NCBI GenBank assembly: GCA_012840485.1
Contig: DULG01000054.1
Coordinates: forward strand, 54,509 to 118,508
DNA from: Clostridia bacterium
GTDB taxonomy: Bacteria; Bacillota; Thermoanaerobacteria; Thermoanaerobacterales; Thermoanaerobacteraceae
Reading direction: 5' to 3'
DNA: 64,000 nt
Positions within the stretch are counted from its first letter, which is position 1. Each line of letters begins with the position of its first letter. Made by a program: the position numbers and the translations under genes. The notes under the pieces are model-generated. The model ran no database searches and was not told the origin of the DNA. It worked only from the letters and a program-made list of their open reading frames with translations. This document shows positions 16,563-26,550 of the stretch, one piece after another.

Positions 16563-18953
16563 ATGGCCGAAAAAGCTAATTTAAAAATAACTGGGATGTC
16601 TTGTGCAGCTTGTGCAACCAAAATAGAAAAAGGGCTTAAAAGCTTAGATGGAGTTTTAGACGCAAATGTAAATCTTGCTGTTGAAAAAGCAACAGTTATA
16701 TATGATCCAGATAAAATTAATATATGCAATATTGAGAAAAAGATAGAAGATATAGGATATGGTGTAATAAAAGATAAAGTAGAACTTGCACTTATGGGTA
16801 TGTCCTGCGCATCCTGCGCTGCCAAAATCGAAAAAACCTTAAAAAACCTGCCTGGTGTAAGCAATGCATCAGTTAATTTTGCAACTGAGACGGCAATTGT
16901 CGAATATGATTCAAATGAAATTGATACAGAAAAAATGATTAAAGCGATAAAAGATATAGGATATGATGCAAAAGAAAAGACTGGAGTAAGTATTGACACA
17001 GGAAAAGAGATAAAGGAGAAAGAAATAAATACATTAAGGAAACTTGTAATATATTCAGCGATTTTAACTGTGCCGTTAGTAATACCAATGATTTTGAGAA
17101 TGTTTAAAATTTCAGGTGGAATACTTGATAATCCGTGGTTACAGGTATTTTTATCTTCACCTGTTCAGTTTATTGTAGGTTTTAGATATTATAAAGGTGC
17201 TTGGAACAATTTAAAAAATATGACGGCAAATATGGATACTTTGGTAGCTATGGGAACATCTGCAGCGTATTTTTATAGTTTGTACAATGTATTTACCAAA
17301 CCCTCTCATGAGATACACAATTACTTGTATTTTGAGGCATCAGCAGTTATTATAACGCTTGTAACATTAGGTAAACTGCTTGAAGCTACAGCCAAGGGGA
17401 AAACATCTGAAGCAATAAAAAACCTCATGGGACTACAAGCAAAGACCGCAAGAGTGATAAGGGATGGGCAAGAATTAGATATACCTATTGAAGAAGTCAA
17501 AGTCGGGGATATCGTTGTTGTAAGGCCGGGCGAAAAAATACCAGTTGACGGTAAAATAGTTGAGGGTAGTTCCACAATAGATGAATCTATGATAACTGGT
17601 GAATCTATTCCTGTAGAAAAAGGAGTTGGCGATGAAGTAATTGGCGCTACGATAAATAAAACAGGAACGTTTAAATTTGAAGCGACAAAAGTGGGTAAAG
17701 ATACGGTACTATCGCAAATTATTAAAATGGTAGAAGATGCCCAAGGATCAAAAGCGCCAATTCAACAAATTGCTGATAAGGTCTCTGGTATTTTTGTACC
17801 CACAGTTATGGGTATAGCTGCTACCACATTTTTAATTTGGTATTTTGGGTATGGAGATTTTAATGCGGGCATAATAAATGCAGTATCAGTACTTGTAATT
17901 GCCTGCCCGTGTGCGCTTGGACTTGCAGTTCCGACCTCTGTGATGGTAGGGACAGGAAAAGGAGCAGAAAATGGTATACTCATAAAGGGAGGAGAACATC
18001 TTGAGAGGGCAGGGAAAATAACGGCAATAGTATTTGATAAGACTGGGACGATAACAAAAGGAGAACCGGAAGTTACAGACATAGTAGCTTTTGGAGATTT
18101 CACCGAAGATGAGATTTTGAAAATTGCGGGAATTGCGGAAAAAAATTCTGAGCATCCATTGGGGCAAGCAATTGTCAATAAAGCAAAAGAAAAATTCGAA
18201 ATATTGGAAGACCCTGAGAAATTTGAGGCTATACCAGGCTATGGTATATGCATTACGATAAATGAAAAAGAGTTTTATATTGGCAATAGAAGGCTCATGG
18301 GCAGACAAAATATTGATATAGCGTCAATTGAAGATAAGGTTGAAGAACTAGAATCACAAGGTAAAACAGCAATGATATTGGCATCTCACGACAGAGTTTA
18401 TGGCATTATAGCTGTTGCAGATACTGTAAAGAGTGACTCGGCAAAAGCAATTCAAAAGTTACAAGCTATGGGTATCGAAGTATACATGATTACGGGAGAT
18501 AATAAAAGGACTGCTGAGGCAATAGCAAAACAAGTTGGTATAAAAAATGTGTTGGCAGAAGTATTGCCAGAACATAAAGCTTTGGAGATTACGAAGCTTC
18601 AAAAAATGGGAAAAGTAGTTGCAATGGTGGGAGATGGTATTAATGATGCTCCTGCTTTAGCTACTGCGGATGTTGGCATAGCGATAGGTACAGGTACAGA
18701 TGTGGCGATAGAAACCTCGGATATAACGCTTTTAAGTGGAAATCTTATGGGTATTGTGACCGCCATAAAATTAAGCAAAGCTACCATGAGAAATATATTT
18801 CAAAATTTATTCTGGGCTTTTGTATACAATACAATCGGCATACCATTTGCTGCGATGGGCCTTTTAACTCCGGCTATAGCAGGAGGGGCAATGGCATTTA
18901 GCTCAGTGTCAGTTGTAACAAATGCTTTAAGATTGAGAAGGTTTAGGGCATGA
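16563..18953 (+). CDS. copA: Copper-exporting P1B-type ATPase
   Basis: 796-residue Cu(I) efflux pump. Two N-terminal HMA domains (about 5-70 and 75-140) carry GMSCAAC and GMSCASC. The membrane copper site is C448-P-C450 ([20 protein letters not shown]), the phosphorylated Asp is D492 in DKTGT, followed by HPLGQAI and [16 protein letters not shown]. The closing helices show [13 protein letters not shown] and [18 protein letters not shown], characteristic of copper transporters. No CsoR or CopY regulator gene is adjacent. A perfect hairpin terminator overlaps its stop. Confidence 0.95.
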   Translation: MAEKANLKITGMSCAACATKIEKGLKSLDGVLDANVNLAVEKATVIYDPDKINICNIEKKIEDIGYGVIKDKVELALMGMSCASCAAKIEKTLKNLPGVSNASVNFATETAIVEYDSNEIDTEKMIKAIKDIGYDAKEKTGVSIDTGKEIKEKEINTLRKLVIYSAILTVPLVIPMILRMFKISGGILDNPWLQVFLSSPVQFIVGFRYYKGAWNNLKNMTANMDTLVAMGTSAAYFYSLYNVFTKPSHEIHNYLYFEASAVIITLVTLGKLLEATAKGKTSEAIKNLMGLQAKTARVIRDGQELDIPIEEVKVGDIVVVRPGEKIPVDGKIVEGSSTIDESMITGESIPVEKGVGDEVIGATINKTGTFKFEATKVGKDTVLSQIIKMVEDAQGSKAPIQQIADKVSGIFVPTVMGIAATTFLIWYFGYGDFNAGIINAVSVLVIACPCALGLAVPTSVMVGTGKGAENGILIKGGEHLERAGKITAIVFDKTGTITKGEPEVTDIVAFGDFTEDEILKIAGIAEKNSEHPLGQAIVNKAKEKFEILEDPEKFEAIPGYGICITINEKEFYIGNRRLMGRQNIDIASIEDKVEELESQGKTAMILASHDRVYGIIAVADTVKSDSAKAIQKLQAMGIEVYMITGDNKRTAEAIAKQVGIKNVLAEVLPEHKALEITKLQKMGKVVAMVGDGINDAPALATADVGIAIGTGTDVAIETSDITLLSGNLMGIVTAIKLSKATMRNIFQNLFWAFVYNTIGIPFAAMGLLTPAIAGGAMAFSSVSVVTNALRLRRFRA

Positions 18954-18980
18954 GTTTGGAATTGTCCAAACTCATTTTTT
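18951..18980 (+). terminator. Rho-independent terminator of copA
   Basis: TGAGTTTGGA (18951-18960) and TCCAAACTCA (18965-18974) form a perfect 10-bp stem with an ATTG loop, followed by six T. Both the copA stop and the stop of the convergent kinase gene fall inside the hairpin. Confidence 0.92.
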
Positions 18981-20348
18981 TAAGGTAGGAAGCCATACTA
19001 CAAAAGTCGTTCCTTTGCCTTCACAGCTTTCGACTTGGATTTTTCCGCCGTGGGCGTTTATAATCCACTGGCAGATAGAAAGCCCTAATCCACTTCCTCC
19101 GCTTTTTCTTGTCCTTGCTTTGTCAACTCTATAAAACCTTTCAAAAATATGGGGTAGATGCTCTTCAGGTATTCCTATTCCTGTATCTTTGATAGAGGTC
19201 TTAATAAATTTTCCTGCATTTTCTACACTTATCTCTACTTTTCCACCAGCTGGTGTATATTTGATGGCATTGTCTATTAAGTTATAAAAAAGTTGAATTA
19301 TTCTTGTTTGGTCTCCTCTAATGTAGGAAGAATCATTTTTTATAATTTTTAATGTTAAACCATTATTTTCAGCAAGAGGGGCAAGTTCATTTACAATTCC
19401 TTCTATTAATTCGCTGAAATTTAAATTTTCTATAGTCAATTTTTCTGTATTAGAGTCACTTCTGGCAAGGAATAATAAATCGTGAACAAGTTTTGACATG
19501 TGCTTTGCTTCCTCAAGTATTACTTGTAAAGCTTTTTTATATTCTTCCTTTGTGCCTGTGCTATTTAGTGCTGATTCTGCTTGGGTTTGTATTACAGCAA
19601 TAGGAGTTCTAAGTTCATGGGAGGCGTCATGGGTAAACTGCTTTTGCCTTTTAAAAGAGTTTTCAAGTTTTTCAATCATCATGTCAAAGGTTTGGGCAAG
19701 ATTTCCTACTTCGTCATTAGTGTAAGGTAGGTTAAGTCTTTTAGATAGGTCACCGACACTTATTTCTCTTGCAACTTTAGTCATGTGACTAATTGGTTTT
19801 AATGCTTTGTTTGAAATAATAATCCCACCTAAAATTGCAATACCAATTAAAATTGGAATTATAATGGTGAAGATGCCAAACAGATTTTTCATTGCTATAT
19901 CCATTAAATTTAACGATTGAGCTATTACAATTATTCCTATTATTTTACTGTCATAATATACAGGAGCAGAATACATCCTAAGCTTCCCTTCAGGTGATGT
20001 AACAGTTTGGAATTTGCCTATGAAATCAGTGTTTGTAGCATATTGGCTAAGAATTTTTGAAGGAATATTGGATTCTATTAGCTTTAAGTCTGGGTAAGAA
20101 TAAAGAGCTCCGTAAAAATCTGTATTGGCATAAAAAGGTTCGTCGCCGGATTTAATTTTTCCATTTTCTATATCAAGTACTGATGATATTTGTTGAACTT
20201 GTGTTTTAAGTATTGTATCTTCATTTACAATTATCATTTTTTCCAGACTTAAATAGGTTACGACACTAAATATTGTTATTACAATAGTTAATAGCAGCAC
20301 ATACCATAATGTCAATTTTAGTTTTAATGGAAAATAATTTTTTTTCAT
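18972..20348 (-). CDS. Sensor histidine kinase
   Basis: 458 residues. Membrane spans near 12-34 and 160-185 enclose a periplasmic-type sensor. HAMP follows, then HisKA with HDASHELRTPIAVIQTQAES, and an ATPase domain with NLIDNAIKYTP, DTGIGIPEEH and GGSGLGLSI. It pairs with the response regulator two bases upstream. The family is the ArlS/CssS-like group of Gram-positive envelope sensors, but the signal is unknown. It is convergent with copA, sharing terminator DNA at its stop. Confidence 0.92.
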   Translation of the reverse strand: MKKNYFPLKLKLTLWYVLLLTIVITIFSVVTYLSLEKMIIVNEDTILKTQVQQISSVLDIENGKIKSGDEPFYANTDFYGALYSYPDLKLIESNIPSKILSQYATNTDFIGKFQTVTSPEGKLRMYSAPVYYDSKIIGIIVIAQSLNLMDIAMKNLFGIFTIIIPILIGIAILGGIIISNKALKPISHMTKVAREISVGDLSKRLNLPYTNDEVGNLAQTFDMMIEKLENSFKRQKQFTHDASHELRTPIAVIQTQAESALNSTGTKEEYKKALQVILEEAKHMSKLVHDLLFLARSDSNTEKLTIENLNFSELIEGIVNELAPLAENNGLTLKIIKNDSSYIRGDQTRIIQLFYNLIDNAIKYTPAGGKVEISVENAGKFIKTSIKDTGIGIPEEHLPHIFERFYRVDKARTRKSGGSGLGLSICQWIINAHGGKIQVESCEGKGTTFVVWLPTLKK

Positions 20349-20349
20349 T

Positions 20350-21024
20350 TTACTTAGACTCCTTTAAACAATATCCGCTACCTCTTATCGTATGAATGAG
20401 TTTGTTTTCAAAATCATCGTCAATTTTTTTTCTGAGATAGCGTATGTATACGTCGATAATATTGGAAAAGCCATCAAATTCATAGTCCCATATATGGTCG
20501 GCTATTTGGGTGCGGGTTAAAACTCTCCCTGCATTTCTCATCATATATTCTAAAAGGGCAAATTCTTTGCTTGTGAGAGTTATTTCTTTGTCTCCTCTTT
20601 TGACCTGGCGTGTCAAAGTATTTAATTCTAAATCGGCAAGCTTTAAAATTGGGCTTTTAGTAGGAGCTTCTCTCCTTAAAAGGGCGCGAATTCTTGCCAT
20701 TAACTCACATAACTCAAAAGGTTTTGTCATGTAATCGTCAGCTCCTGTATCAAGACCTTTTACTTTGTCTTCTGTAGCATCTTTCGCTGTAAGCATCAGT
20801 ACAGGAGTGTTAATGCCTTCATTTCTTAAATTCTCTAAAATTTTAATGCCATCCATTCCTGGAAGCATTATGTCTAAAATTATTACATCATAGACGTTCA
20901 TTTTGGCATATTCTAACCCTTCTAAACCATCTTGTGCAATATCTACACTATATCCTTCTTCTTTTAAGGCTTTATATAAAGCATTTACTAAATTTTCTTC
21001 ATCATCTACAATAAGAATTCTCAT
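20350..21024 (-). CDS. OmpR-family response regulator
   Basis: 224 residues with receiver D7-D8, phospho-acceptor D51 (VIILDIMLPG), MLTAKDA and MTKPF, and a C-terminal winged helix (LTSKEFALLEYMMRNAGRVL, then IDVYIRYLRKKI). The kinase gene begins one base after its stop, so expression is coupled. No target operator was identified. Confidence 0.93.
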   Translation of the reverse strand: MRILIVDDEENLVNALYKALKEEGYSVDIAQDGLEGLEYAKMNVYDVIILDIMLPGMDGIKILENLRNEGINTPVLMLTAKDATEDKVKGLDTGADDYMTKPFELCELMARIRALLRREAPTKSPILKLADLELNTLTRQVKRGDKEITLTSKEFALLEYMMRNAGRVLTRTQIADHIWDYEFDGFSNIIDVYIRYLRKKIDDDFENKLIHTIRGSGYCLKESK

Positions 21025-21204
21025 AAGTTTTCCACCCCTTTACAATTCTTAGCTTATTATATCAAAATAGTGTTAAAAATTCATTAAAATTTGACTATAG
21101 TCGATTGTTGACAATAAAAATTTATAAATATACAATATTCGTAGAATAAGCGAGAAAATTGACGAAAAAGCAAATTTTTTGTAATTTCAGAGGAGAGGAG
21201 AGTT

Positions 21205-22156
21205 ATGGAGAGATTTAAAAGTAAAATTTTTTGCCTTTTAAAAAACAAAAAATTTACAGACATTTCAATTTTTATATTGTTACTTATAATGATTGGAATT
21301 ATATTTTATACTTCCCGAAACATAAACACTATATATTTTTACGCCTATACGCGACTTTTGTATATTCTTCTTGTAATTTCTGCTCTAATGTATGATTTGA
21401 AACGCAGCTTAATTATTCCAACGCTAATAAGTATAGGAGAGTTTTTAGAAATATATTTAACTGAAAAATCTTATATACTATTTATAACTTTTCTGATATC
21501 TGTTCCAGTGTATTATTTTGTATCCATATCTATCGGTTACTCCAAATTACAGGCAGAAAGACTTAGAGTTTCAATCAAGGAAACAAATGAATCTAAAAGA
21601 CATGGAGAATGCATTGATTTCTGCGTTAGAAGCAAAGGATGTATATACACAAGGGCATTCTCAAAGGGTTTGTAAACTTGTAACACAAATTGTTTATAAA
21701 ATGGGAATTGAAGGGAAAGAAGCGGAGGATATAATCACGGCAGCAAGACTTCATGACATAGGGAAAATTGGCATAAGAGATGAGGTATTAAACAAACCAG
21801 GGAAACTTACAGATCAAGAATTTGCTGAAATAATGGATCATCCGGTTATGAGCTATGAGATTATAAATAAGATGAAAGCTATGGAAAATATCGCAAAGAT
21901 AATACGTCATCATCACGAAAAATATGATGGCAAAGGATATCCTGATGGATTAAAAGGTGAGAAGATACCTTTAGGTTCACGAATAATAGCCGTGGCTGAT
22001 GCTTTTGATGCCATGACTTCTAAAAGGCCTTACAGAGATTCATTTACAATGGCTCAAGCTATTGAAGAATTGAAGAAAAATGCGGGAACACAGTTTGATC
22101 CTAAAATTGTTGATGCGTTTATATCTGTAATAAAAGATTTAGTTATTGACTATTAA
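21205..22156 (+). pseudogene. Membrane-anchored HD-GYP phosphodiesterase split by a frameshift
   Basis: The first frame (21205-21675) has an AGGAGAGGAG ribosome site and encodes about four membrane spans followed by a short coiled coil (KLQAERLRVSIKETNE). The second frame (open from 21518 to 22156) carries a canonical HD-GYP domain: HSQRV, HDIGKIGIRD, HHHEKYDGKGYPDG and ADAFDAMTS. Removing one T near 21590 would join them as ETNE-LKDMENALISALEAKD, which reads like a normal linker. So this is one gene of about 316 codons with a +1 shift, unless the extra base is a sequencing error. The intact enzyme would degrade cyclic-di-GMP. Confidence 0.8.
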
Positions 22157-22262
22157 TTTTACATTAATACATAATCAATTATAATTTTTTAATTTGTTTT
22201 TAATGAAAATCTAATTTTCCTTTAAGGCTTCACCTCTATAATATTTCATGAGGTGAAGAAAC

Positions 22263-22811
22263 ATGAATTTGACACTTTTTCACATGATAAATGGCTTAGC
22301 AGGCCATAATATTTTTTTGGACAAGATTATGACTTTTATTGCTGTGTATTCTCCAATTTTGTATGGGATGCTTATGTTGGTTCAGTGGTTTATAGGCGGT
22401 GATAAGGGTAAAAAGACTTCTATGAACGCCTTTTTTGCAGCTATTATTGCACTAGGTTTAAATTTAATAATTTCTACCGTCTATTTTGAACCCAGACCTT
22501 TTGTGCATCACAAAGTCAATCTTTTGGTAAAACATCCTGCAGATGCTTCTTTTCCGAGTGACCATGCGTCAGGAGGTTCTGCTTTATCTTTTACAGAGCT
22601 TATGTATGACAAAATTATTGGCAGTATAATGATGGTTTTAACTCTATTACTTTTATTTGCAAGAATATATGTGGGAGTACATTATCCACTGGATGTCATA
22701 GCCGGCTTTATAATAGGATTTATAAGCAGTAAAATTTTAAGAGGTCTTGAAGGAATACTTAGTCCTGTTGAAGGGTATATTATAAAAATATGGCATGAAA
22801 TATTTGCATAA
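22263..22811 (+). CDS. PAP2-family phosphatase, probably undecaprenyl-diphosphatase (BcrC type)
   Basis: 182-residue membrane enzyme with about five to six spans. The three acid-phosphatase motifs are present: a reduced first motif ending EPRPF, PSDHASGGSA, and RIYVGVHYPLDVIAG with its catalytic His. Family members dephosphorylate undecaprenyl diphosphate to recycle the peptidoglycan lipid carrier. ATG is preceded by GAGGTGAAG. Its terminator hairpin is interrupted by a 266-bp repeat element immediately downstream. Confidence 0.85.
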   Translation: MNLTLFHMINGLAGHNIFLDKIMTFIAVYSPILYGMLMLVQWFIGGDKGKKTSMNAFFAAIIALGLNLIISTVYFEPRPFVHHKVNLLVKHPADASFPSDHASGGSALSFTELMYDKIIGSIMMVLTLLLLFARIYVGVHYPLDVIAGFIIGFISSKILRGLEGILSPVEGYIIKIWHEIFA

Positions 22812-22812
22812 A

Positions 22813-22830
22813 CACAGGAAAAGTCCTGTG
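22813..22830. repeat. Left copy of duplicated terminator hairpin
   Basis: CACAGGAAAAGTCCTGTG, itself a hairpin, is repeated exactly at 23097-23114 on the other side of the 266-bp element. The left copy lacks the T-run. Confidence 0.9.
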
Positions 22831-23096
22831 CAGACTGTAGACAAACTTTCGTAAAGGAGATATTTTGCATAAGGAGCGACTTGTTACAAAGCGCTAACAA
22901 AACTTAGCGAGACCGAGGGTGGAGGCAGGGCCGAAGCCATGGATGGCGGAGGCGGGCACCTTAAGGCATGGATGCCGATTGTGCCCGGTACCCTGCCGGA
23001 ACCTGAAGGTCGAGCTTTAGTTTTGTCGTTTTGGAACATCGGAGCGACGATGCAAAATATCTCCTTTGAATATTTTTTAATTTTGTCAACAAACTG
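22831..23096. mobile_element. Structured non-coding repeat element, copy 1 (266 bp)
   Basis: Ends are imperfect inverted repeats: CAGACTGTAGACAAA (22831-22845) against the complement of TTTGTCAACAAACTG (23082-23096), 12 of 15 matching. An inner perfect 18-bp inverted repeat follows (22853-22870 with 23050-23067), then nested short stems such as GGCAT-GG-ATGCC (22965-22976) and GGGCAC with GTGCCC. The middle is much more GC-rich than the host. Similar elements lie at 37185-37516 and 54627-54889. Short open frames on both strands are not shared in a coding-like way. It looks like a MITE-like or structured-RNA element rather than a gene. Confidence 0.85.
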
Positions 23097-23120
23097 CACA
23101 GGAAAAGTCCTGTGTTTTTT
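23097..23120 (+). terminator. Terminator, right copy of the duplicated hairpin
   Basis: CACAGGA and TCCTGTG form a 7-bp stem (23097-23114) followed by six T. This copy retains the T-run and would be the original gene-end terminator. Confidence 0.85.
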
Positions 23121-23161
23121 ATGCTATAATAATAACAACAACTTATGAGGAGGGCGGGAAT

Positions 23162-23587
23162 GTGAAAGCAATAAATGGTGGAATAGATGAAAAACTTTTT
23201 GAAGAACTTTTAAAAATAAATAGGAGTACTAATTTTCATCAATTAATAGGGGTGCATGTAGCAGAATTAGGGAAGGGTTATGCTGTTACAAAAATGAAAA
23301 TTGAAGAAAAACACTTAAATCCTCTTGGCATTGCTCACGGAGGCGTGCTTTTTTCTTTGATGGATATTACAATGGGTATGGCAGCAAGGACAGTAGGTAA
23401 ACAGGTGATAACTATTGAGATGAATATAAATTACCTTTCGCCAGTGAAAGTGGGAGAAAAAGTGAAAGCGACAGGTAAAATAGTTCATGCGGGGAGTAAA
23501 ACTACTGTGGCAGTTTGTGAAGCCTATGCTGAAGATGGGAGGCTTTTAGCTGTGGCAAGAGAAACTTTTTTCAATGTACTGGATTAA
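23162..23587 (+). CDS. PaaI-type acyl-CoA thioesterase (hot-dog fold)
   Basis: 141 residues from GTG, preceded by GAGGAGGGCGGG. It has the PaaI-type motif LGIAHGGVLFSLMDITMGMA, in which the Asp and HGG region form the active site, followed by strands typical of a hot-dog fold (TIEMNINYLSPVKVGEKVKA). It probably hydrolyses aryl- or acyl-CoA thioesters; the substrate is unknown. TATAAT at about 23124-23129 suggests its own promoter. Confidence 0.85.
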   Translation: MKAINGGIDEKLFEELLKINRSTNFHQLIGVHVAELGKGYAVTKMKIEEKHLNPLGIAHGGVLFSLMDITMGMAARTVGKQVITIEMNINYLSPVKVGEKVKATGKIVHAGSKTTVAVCEAYAEDGRLLAVARETFFNVLD

Positions 23588-23641
23588 GTATTTTTGTGGT
23601 ATAATTTTGGCAAAAGAGTTGATTAGAGGGGGTAATTTTTT

Positions 23642-24388
23642 ATGAATTTTGATAGCTTTTTGTATAACACTAGGCCCTTTTTAAATTACCTCTTTGATTT
23701 TTACAGCAACCTGGAAGAGAAAAGCTTAAGCAGTGTAATATACAATGCTGGTGGAGAGGATAAGGTTTCAGTTTTGGTTGTGGATATGCTAAACGGTTTT
23801 TGTAAAAGCGGTCCATTAGCTAGTCCAAGAGTGGCAGGCATAATAGAACCTATAAAGAATTTATTAAAGGCCTGCTACAGAATGGGGATAAAAAATGTGT
23901 TCTTTTTAAATGACGCTCATCCTTCAGATGCAGTTGAATTTGGAGAATTTCCACCTCACTGTGTAAAAGGCACTTTTGAGAGTGAAATTGTTGACGAATT
24001 AAAAGAAATAATTGAAGGAGAACCTGTGATTGTGGAGAAAAATTCGTTGAATGTGTTTTTTGGAGGGGAATTAGAAGGCGGGAATGAGTTTTTAAAGAAA
24101 GTTGTTGAAATGATAAAGGAAGGAAAATCTACTTTTATCGTTGTAGGAGATTGTACTGATTTATGCGTTTACCAGACGGCTATGTCTATAAAAATGATTG
24201 CAAATGCCAATAATCTTAAAGTAAATGTAATTGTACCGGAAAATTGCGTTGAAACCTATGATACATCTGTAAAAACTGCTCAATCCCTCAAAATAATGCC
24301 TCATGATGGCAATTTGATACATACCATGTTTTTGTATCACATGAAATTAAACGGTATAGAAGTTGTAAAAGAGCTGTTGGAGGAGTAA
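23642..24388 (+). CDS. Isochorismatase-family cysteine hydrolase, possible nicotinamidase
   Basis: 248 residues. The Asp-Lys-Cys triad is visible as VVDMLNGFC (Asp), VEKNSLNVF (Lys) and GDCTDLCVYQTA (Cys). The segment NDAHPSDAVEFGEFPPHCVK resembles the metal- and substrate-binding region of nicotinamidases (D-x-H), and PPHCVKGT matches their conserved PxHC loop. Nicotinamidase would return nicotinamide to NAD synthesis, but other amidases in the family cannot be excluded. Ribosome site GAGGGGG precedes the ATG. Confidence 0.78.
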   Translation: MNFDSFLYNTRPFLNYLFDFYSNLEEKSLSSVIYNAGGEDKVSVLVVDMLNGFCKSGPLASPRVAGIIEPIKNLLKACYRMGIKNVFFLNDAHPSDAVEFGEFPPHCVKGTFESEIVDELKEIIEGEPVIVEKNSLNVFFGGELEGGNEFLKKVVEMIKEGKSTFIVVGDCTDLCVYQTAMSIKMIANANNLKVNVIVPENCVETYDTSVKTAQSLKIMPHDGNLIHTMFLYHMKLNGIEVVKELLEE

Positions 24389-24400
24389 TAAAATTCCATA

Positions 24401-24460
24401 TTGACTTTAGGAAATTTTAGTATATAATATTAATAGAGATATTAGGACGGATGTCCGAAT
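24401..24460 (+). promoter_or_regulatory. Promoter and likely TetR operator of the lipid-related operon
   Basis: TTGACT (24401-24406), 16 bases, TATAAT (24423-24428). Just downstream, 24441-24460 is an imperfect inverted repeat with half-sites ATTAGGAC and GTCCGAAT (7 of 8 matching, 4-base centre). The operon encodes a TetR regulator, so autoregulation at this site is a reasonable inference. Confidence 0.6.
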
Positions 24461-24483
24461 TAATTTTGAAAGGGGTTATATAT

Positions 24484-24810
24484 ATGACAAGTTTGCTTGA
24501 AAAATCTATCAATTTTGGTTTGGGATTATTTGCATTATCACGAGAGAAAATAGAAAAAATAGTAGAAGAACTTGTAGATAGAGGAGAAGTTGCAAGAGAA
24601 GATGCACAAAAAATGGTAAAAGACTTGGTAAAAAAAGGTGAAGAACAGAAGGAAGAATTGAGAAAAATGATTAAAGACGCAGTTGCTGAAACGTTAGGCT
24701 ACATGAATATTGCCAAAAAGGAAGATATTGTTACTAGGGAAGAGATAAAGAGTATTGTTCGTGAGGAAGTCAGAAAAGTGCTGGAGGAAATGCAAAACAC
24801 AGAAAAATAA
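24484..24810 (+). CDS. Phasin-like coiled-coil protein
   Basis: 108 residues from the ATG at 24484, chosen because AAAGGGG lies just upstream; the open frame before it crosses the operator. A hydrophobic start (LLEKSINFGLGLFALSREKI) is followed by charged helices predicted to form coiled coils (VEELVDRGEVAREDAQKMV, then KEELRKMIKDAVAETLG). This resembles the phasin / PhaF-like family that associates with lipid or polyester surfaces and often lies beside UbiB-like kinases in Firmicutes. First gene of a four-gene operon. Confidence 0.72.
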   Translation: MTSLLEKSINFGLGLFALSREKIEKIVEELVDRGEVAREDAQKMVKDLVKKGEEQKEELRKMIKDAVAETLGYMNIAKKEDIVTREEIKSIVREEVRKVLEEMQNTEK

Positions 24811-24844
24811 GTAACTATAAAATTTTGATGACAGGTGTGAAATA

Positions 24845-26521
24845 ATGCAACATTTAAGAAGATATAGAGAAATAATTTTTGTATTCATCAAATACGGGTT
24901 TGGTGCTATAATTGACAATATTGGAATTTTAAAACATATAAATGTAAGAAGAAAAATCTTGAAGCAAACAAATGATGAAAATATTGCGAAACTTTCCCGT
25001 GGAGAAAGATTAAGACTTGCTCTTGAAGAATTAGGACCTACTTTTATAAAAATGGGGCAGATTTTAAGCACAAGGTCTGACATTTTGCCAAAAGATGTCA
25101 TAAAAGAATTGGAAAAATTACAGGACAAAGCTCCTGCTTTTTCTTTTGATGAGGTGAAATCAGTTATACAAAATGAATTTGGCGAAAGTTTGGAGGAAGC
25201 CTATGCTGAATTTGAACCTACTCCTCTAGCGGCGGCTTCTATAGCACAAGTTCACAAGGCTTTGTTGTGGTCAGGCAAAACTGTTGTTGTCAAGGTTCAA
25301 AGGCCAGGGATAGAAAAAATCATAGCCCAAGATATGAGGATATTAGAAGATGTTGCCAAATTTGTTGATAATCATACAAAATATGGGAAAATATATAATT
25401 TTACAAAAATGGTAGAAGACTTCAAAAAGAGATTGGAAGAGGAATTAGATTTTAGAATAGAGGGGGGAAACGCAGAAAAGTTCAAAAAGAATTTTTTAAA
25501 AGACAAAAAAGTTAAAATTCCTTCTATAATCTGGACCCATACGACAAGACGTGTATTGACGATGGAATACATTGATGGTATTCCGTTAAATGATTTTAAT
25601 GCAATTGATGAGGCTGGATTAGACCGCGGTACAATTGCAAGAAACCTTGCAAAATCTGTATTGAATCAGATTTTAAGGGATGGTTTTTTTCATGGAGACC
25701 CTCATCCGGGAAATATTATGGTGCTAGAGGATGGGACAATAGCATTTTTAGATTTTGGAATGGTAGGTAGCTTAAGCTCAGAAAGAAAAAGACAGTTTTC
25801 TAAAATGTTGTTGGGGATTGTTTATAAAAATAGCAGGATGATTGTTGAAAGCGTTATAGATTTAAATGCGATGACTCTAAATGTCAATATGAAAAAGCTA
25901 GAAAAAGATATAAATAATTTGCGAGATAGATATGTTGAAATACCGTTAGAAAAGCTCAAAGTTGGGGAAGTCCTCAATGGGATATTTGACCTTGTATTTT
26001 TGTATAATATTGTAATTCCCAATGAATTTAATATGCTGGCTAAAAGCCTTATAACATTAGAGGGAATAGTAGAAAAGTTAGATCCCAAAATTAGCGTTTT
26101 AGAAGTGGCAAAACCAATTGCAAAGCAGTTGATACCCAGAATGTTTTCTACTCAACATATGAAAGAAGAGATAATAAATGCCACAATGGATTATAGCAGA
26201 TTGATAAAAGAGTTGCCATCATTTTTATTGAATTTTTTAAGGAAAACAGAAGAAGAAAATTATGCTGTAGAATTGAAAATAAGAGACTTTGAAAATTTAG
26301 AGAAACGGGTTGATAAGGTATTTAATCGACTTTCCACCAGTATTATACTTTTGGCTTTAAGTATTGTTATTGCCGGGATTTTAATAGGGTCGGGAATGAG
26401 TGCTAATGCTGGTGCAGAAATGTATAAGCTTAATGAGATAATTTTAAAGATTGGTTTAGCGATAGCTTTTGTCATAGTTTTAGGCTTAGCAATTTCTATT
26501 TTCCGATCTGGGCGGCTTTAA
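24845..26521 (+). CDS. ABC1/AarF/UbiB-family atypical kinase
   Basis: 558 residues. Family signatures include KMGQILSTRSDILP (the KxGQ motif characteristic of UbiB/ADCK kinases), LAAASIAQVHKA, HGDPHPGNIMVLEDGTIAFL (catalytic-loop and metal motif) and LDFGMVG. Two membrane spans lie at the C-terminus (about 500-555). UbiB-like proteins act at membranes in isoprenoid-lipid or quinone metabolism; in a strict anaerobe a role in lipid handling is more likely than ubiquinone. Co-encoded with the phasin-like, TetR and patatin genes. Confidence 0.88.
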   Translation: MQHLRRYREIIFVFIKYGFGAIIDNIGILKHINVRRKILKQTNDENIAKLSRGERLRLALEELGPTFIKMGQILSTRSDILPKDVIKELEKLQDKAPAFSFDEVKSVIQNEFGESLEEAYAEFEPTPLAAASIAQVHKALLWSGKTVVVKVQRPGIEKIIAQDMRILEDVAKFVDNHTKYGKIYNFTKMVEDFKKRLEEELDFRIEGGNAEKFKKNFLKDKKVKIPSIIWTHTTRRVLTMEYIDGIPLNDFNAIDEAGLDRGTIARNLAKSVLNQILRDGFFHGDPHPGNIMVLEDGTIAFLDFGMVGSLSSERKRQFSKMLLGIVYKNSRMIVESVIDLNAMTLNVNMKKLEKDINNLRDRYVEIPLEKLKVGEVLNGIFDLVFLYNIVIPNEFNMLAKSLITLEGIVEKLDPKISVLEVAKPIAKQLIPRMFSTQHMKEEIINATMDYSRLIKELPSFLLNFLRKTEEENYAVELKIRDFENLEKRVDKVFNRLSTSIILLALSIVIAGILIGSGMSANAGAEMYKLNEIILKIGLAIAFVIVLGLAISIFRSGRL

Positions 26522-26550
26522 TAAATAAACTTTAAAAGGGGAAATCCAAG

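Noticed and set aside
22831..23096. Group II intron or group IIC-type insertion at terminators
   Set aside because: Insertion at terminators is suggestive, but there is no domain V-like hairpin or reverse transcriptase, and group IIC introns do not duplicate the terminator on both sides.
22884..23148. Open frames of about 70 residues on both strands within the first repeat element, with related frames in copies 2 and 3
   Set aside because: They follow from the GC-rich, largely self-complementary sequence, extend beyond the element in different ways, and lack ribosome sites. The base changes between copies preserve pairing rather than protein.
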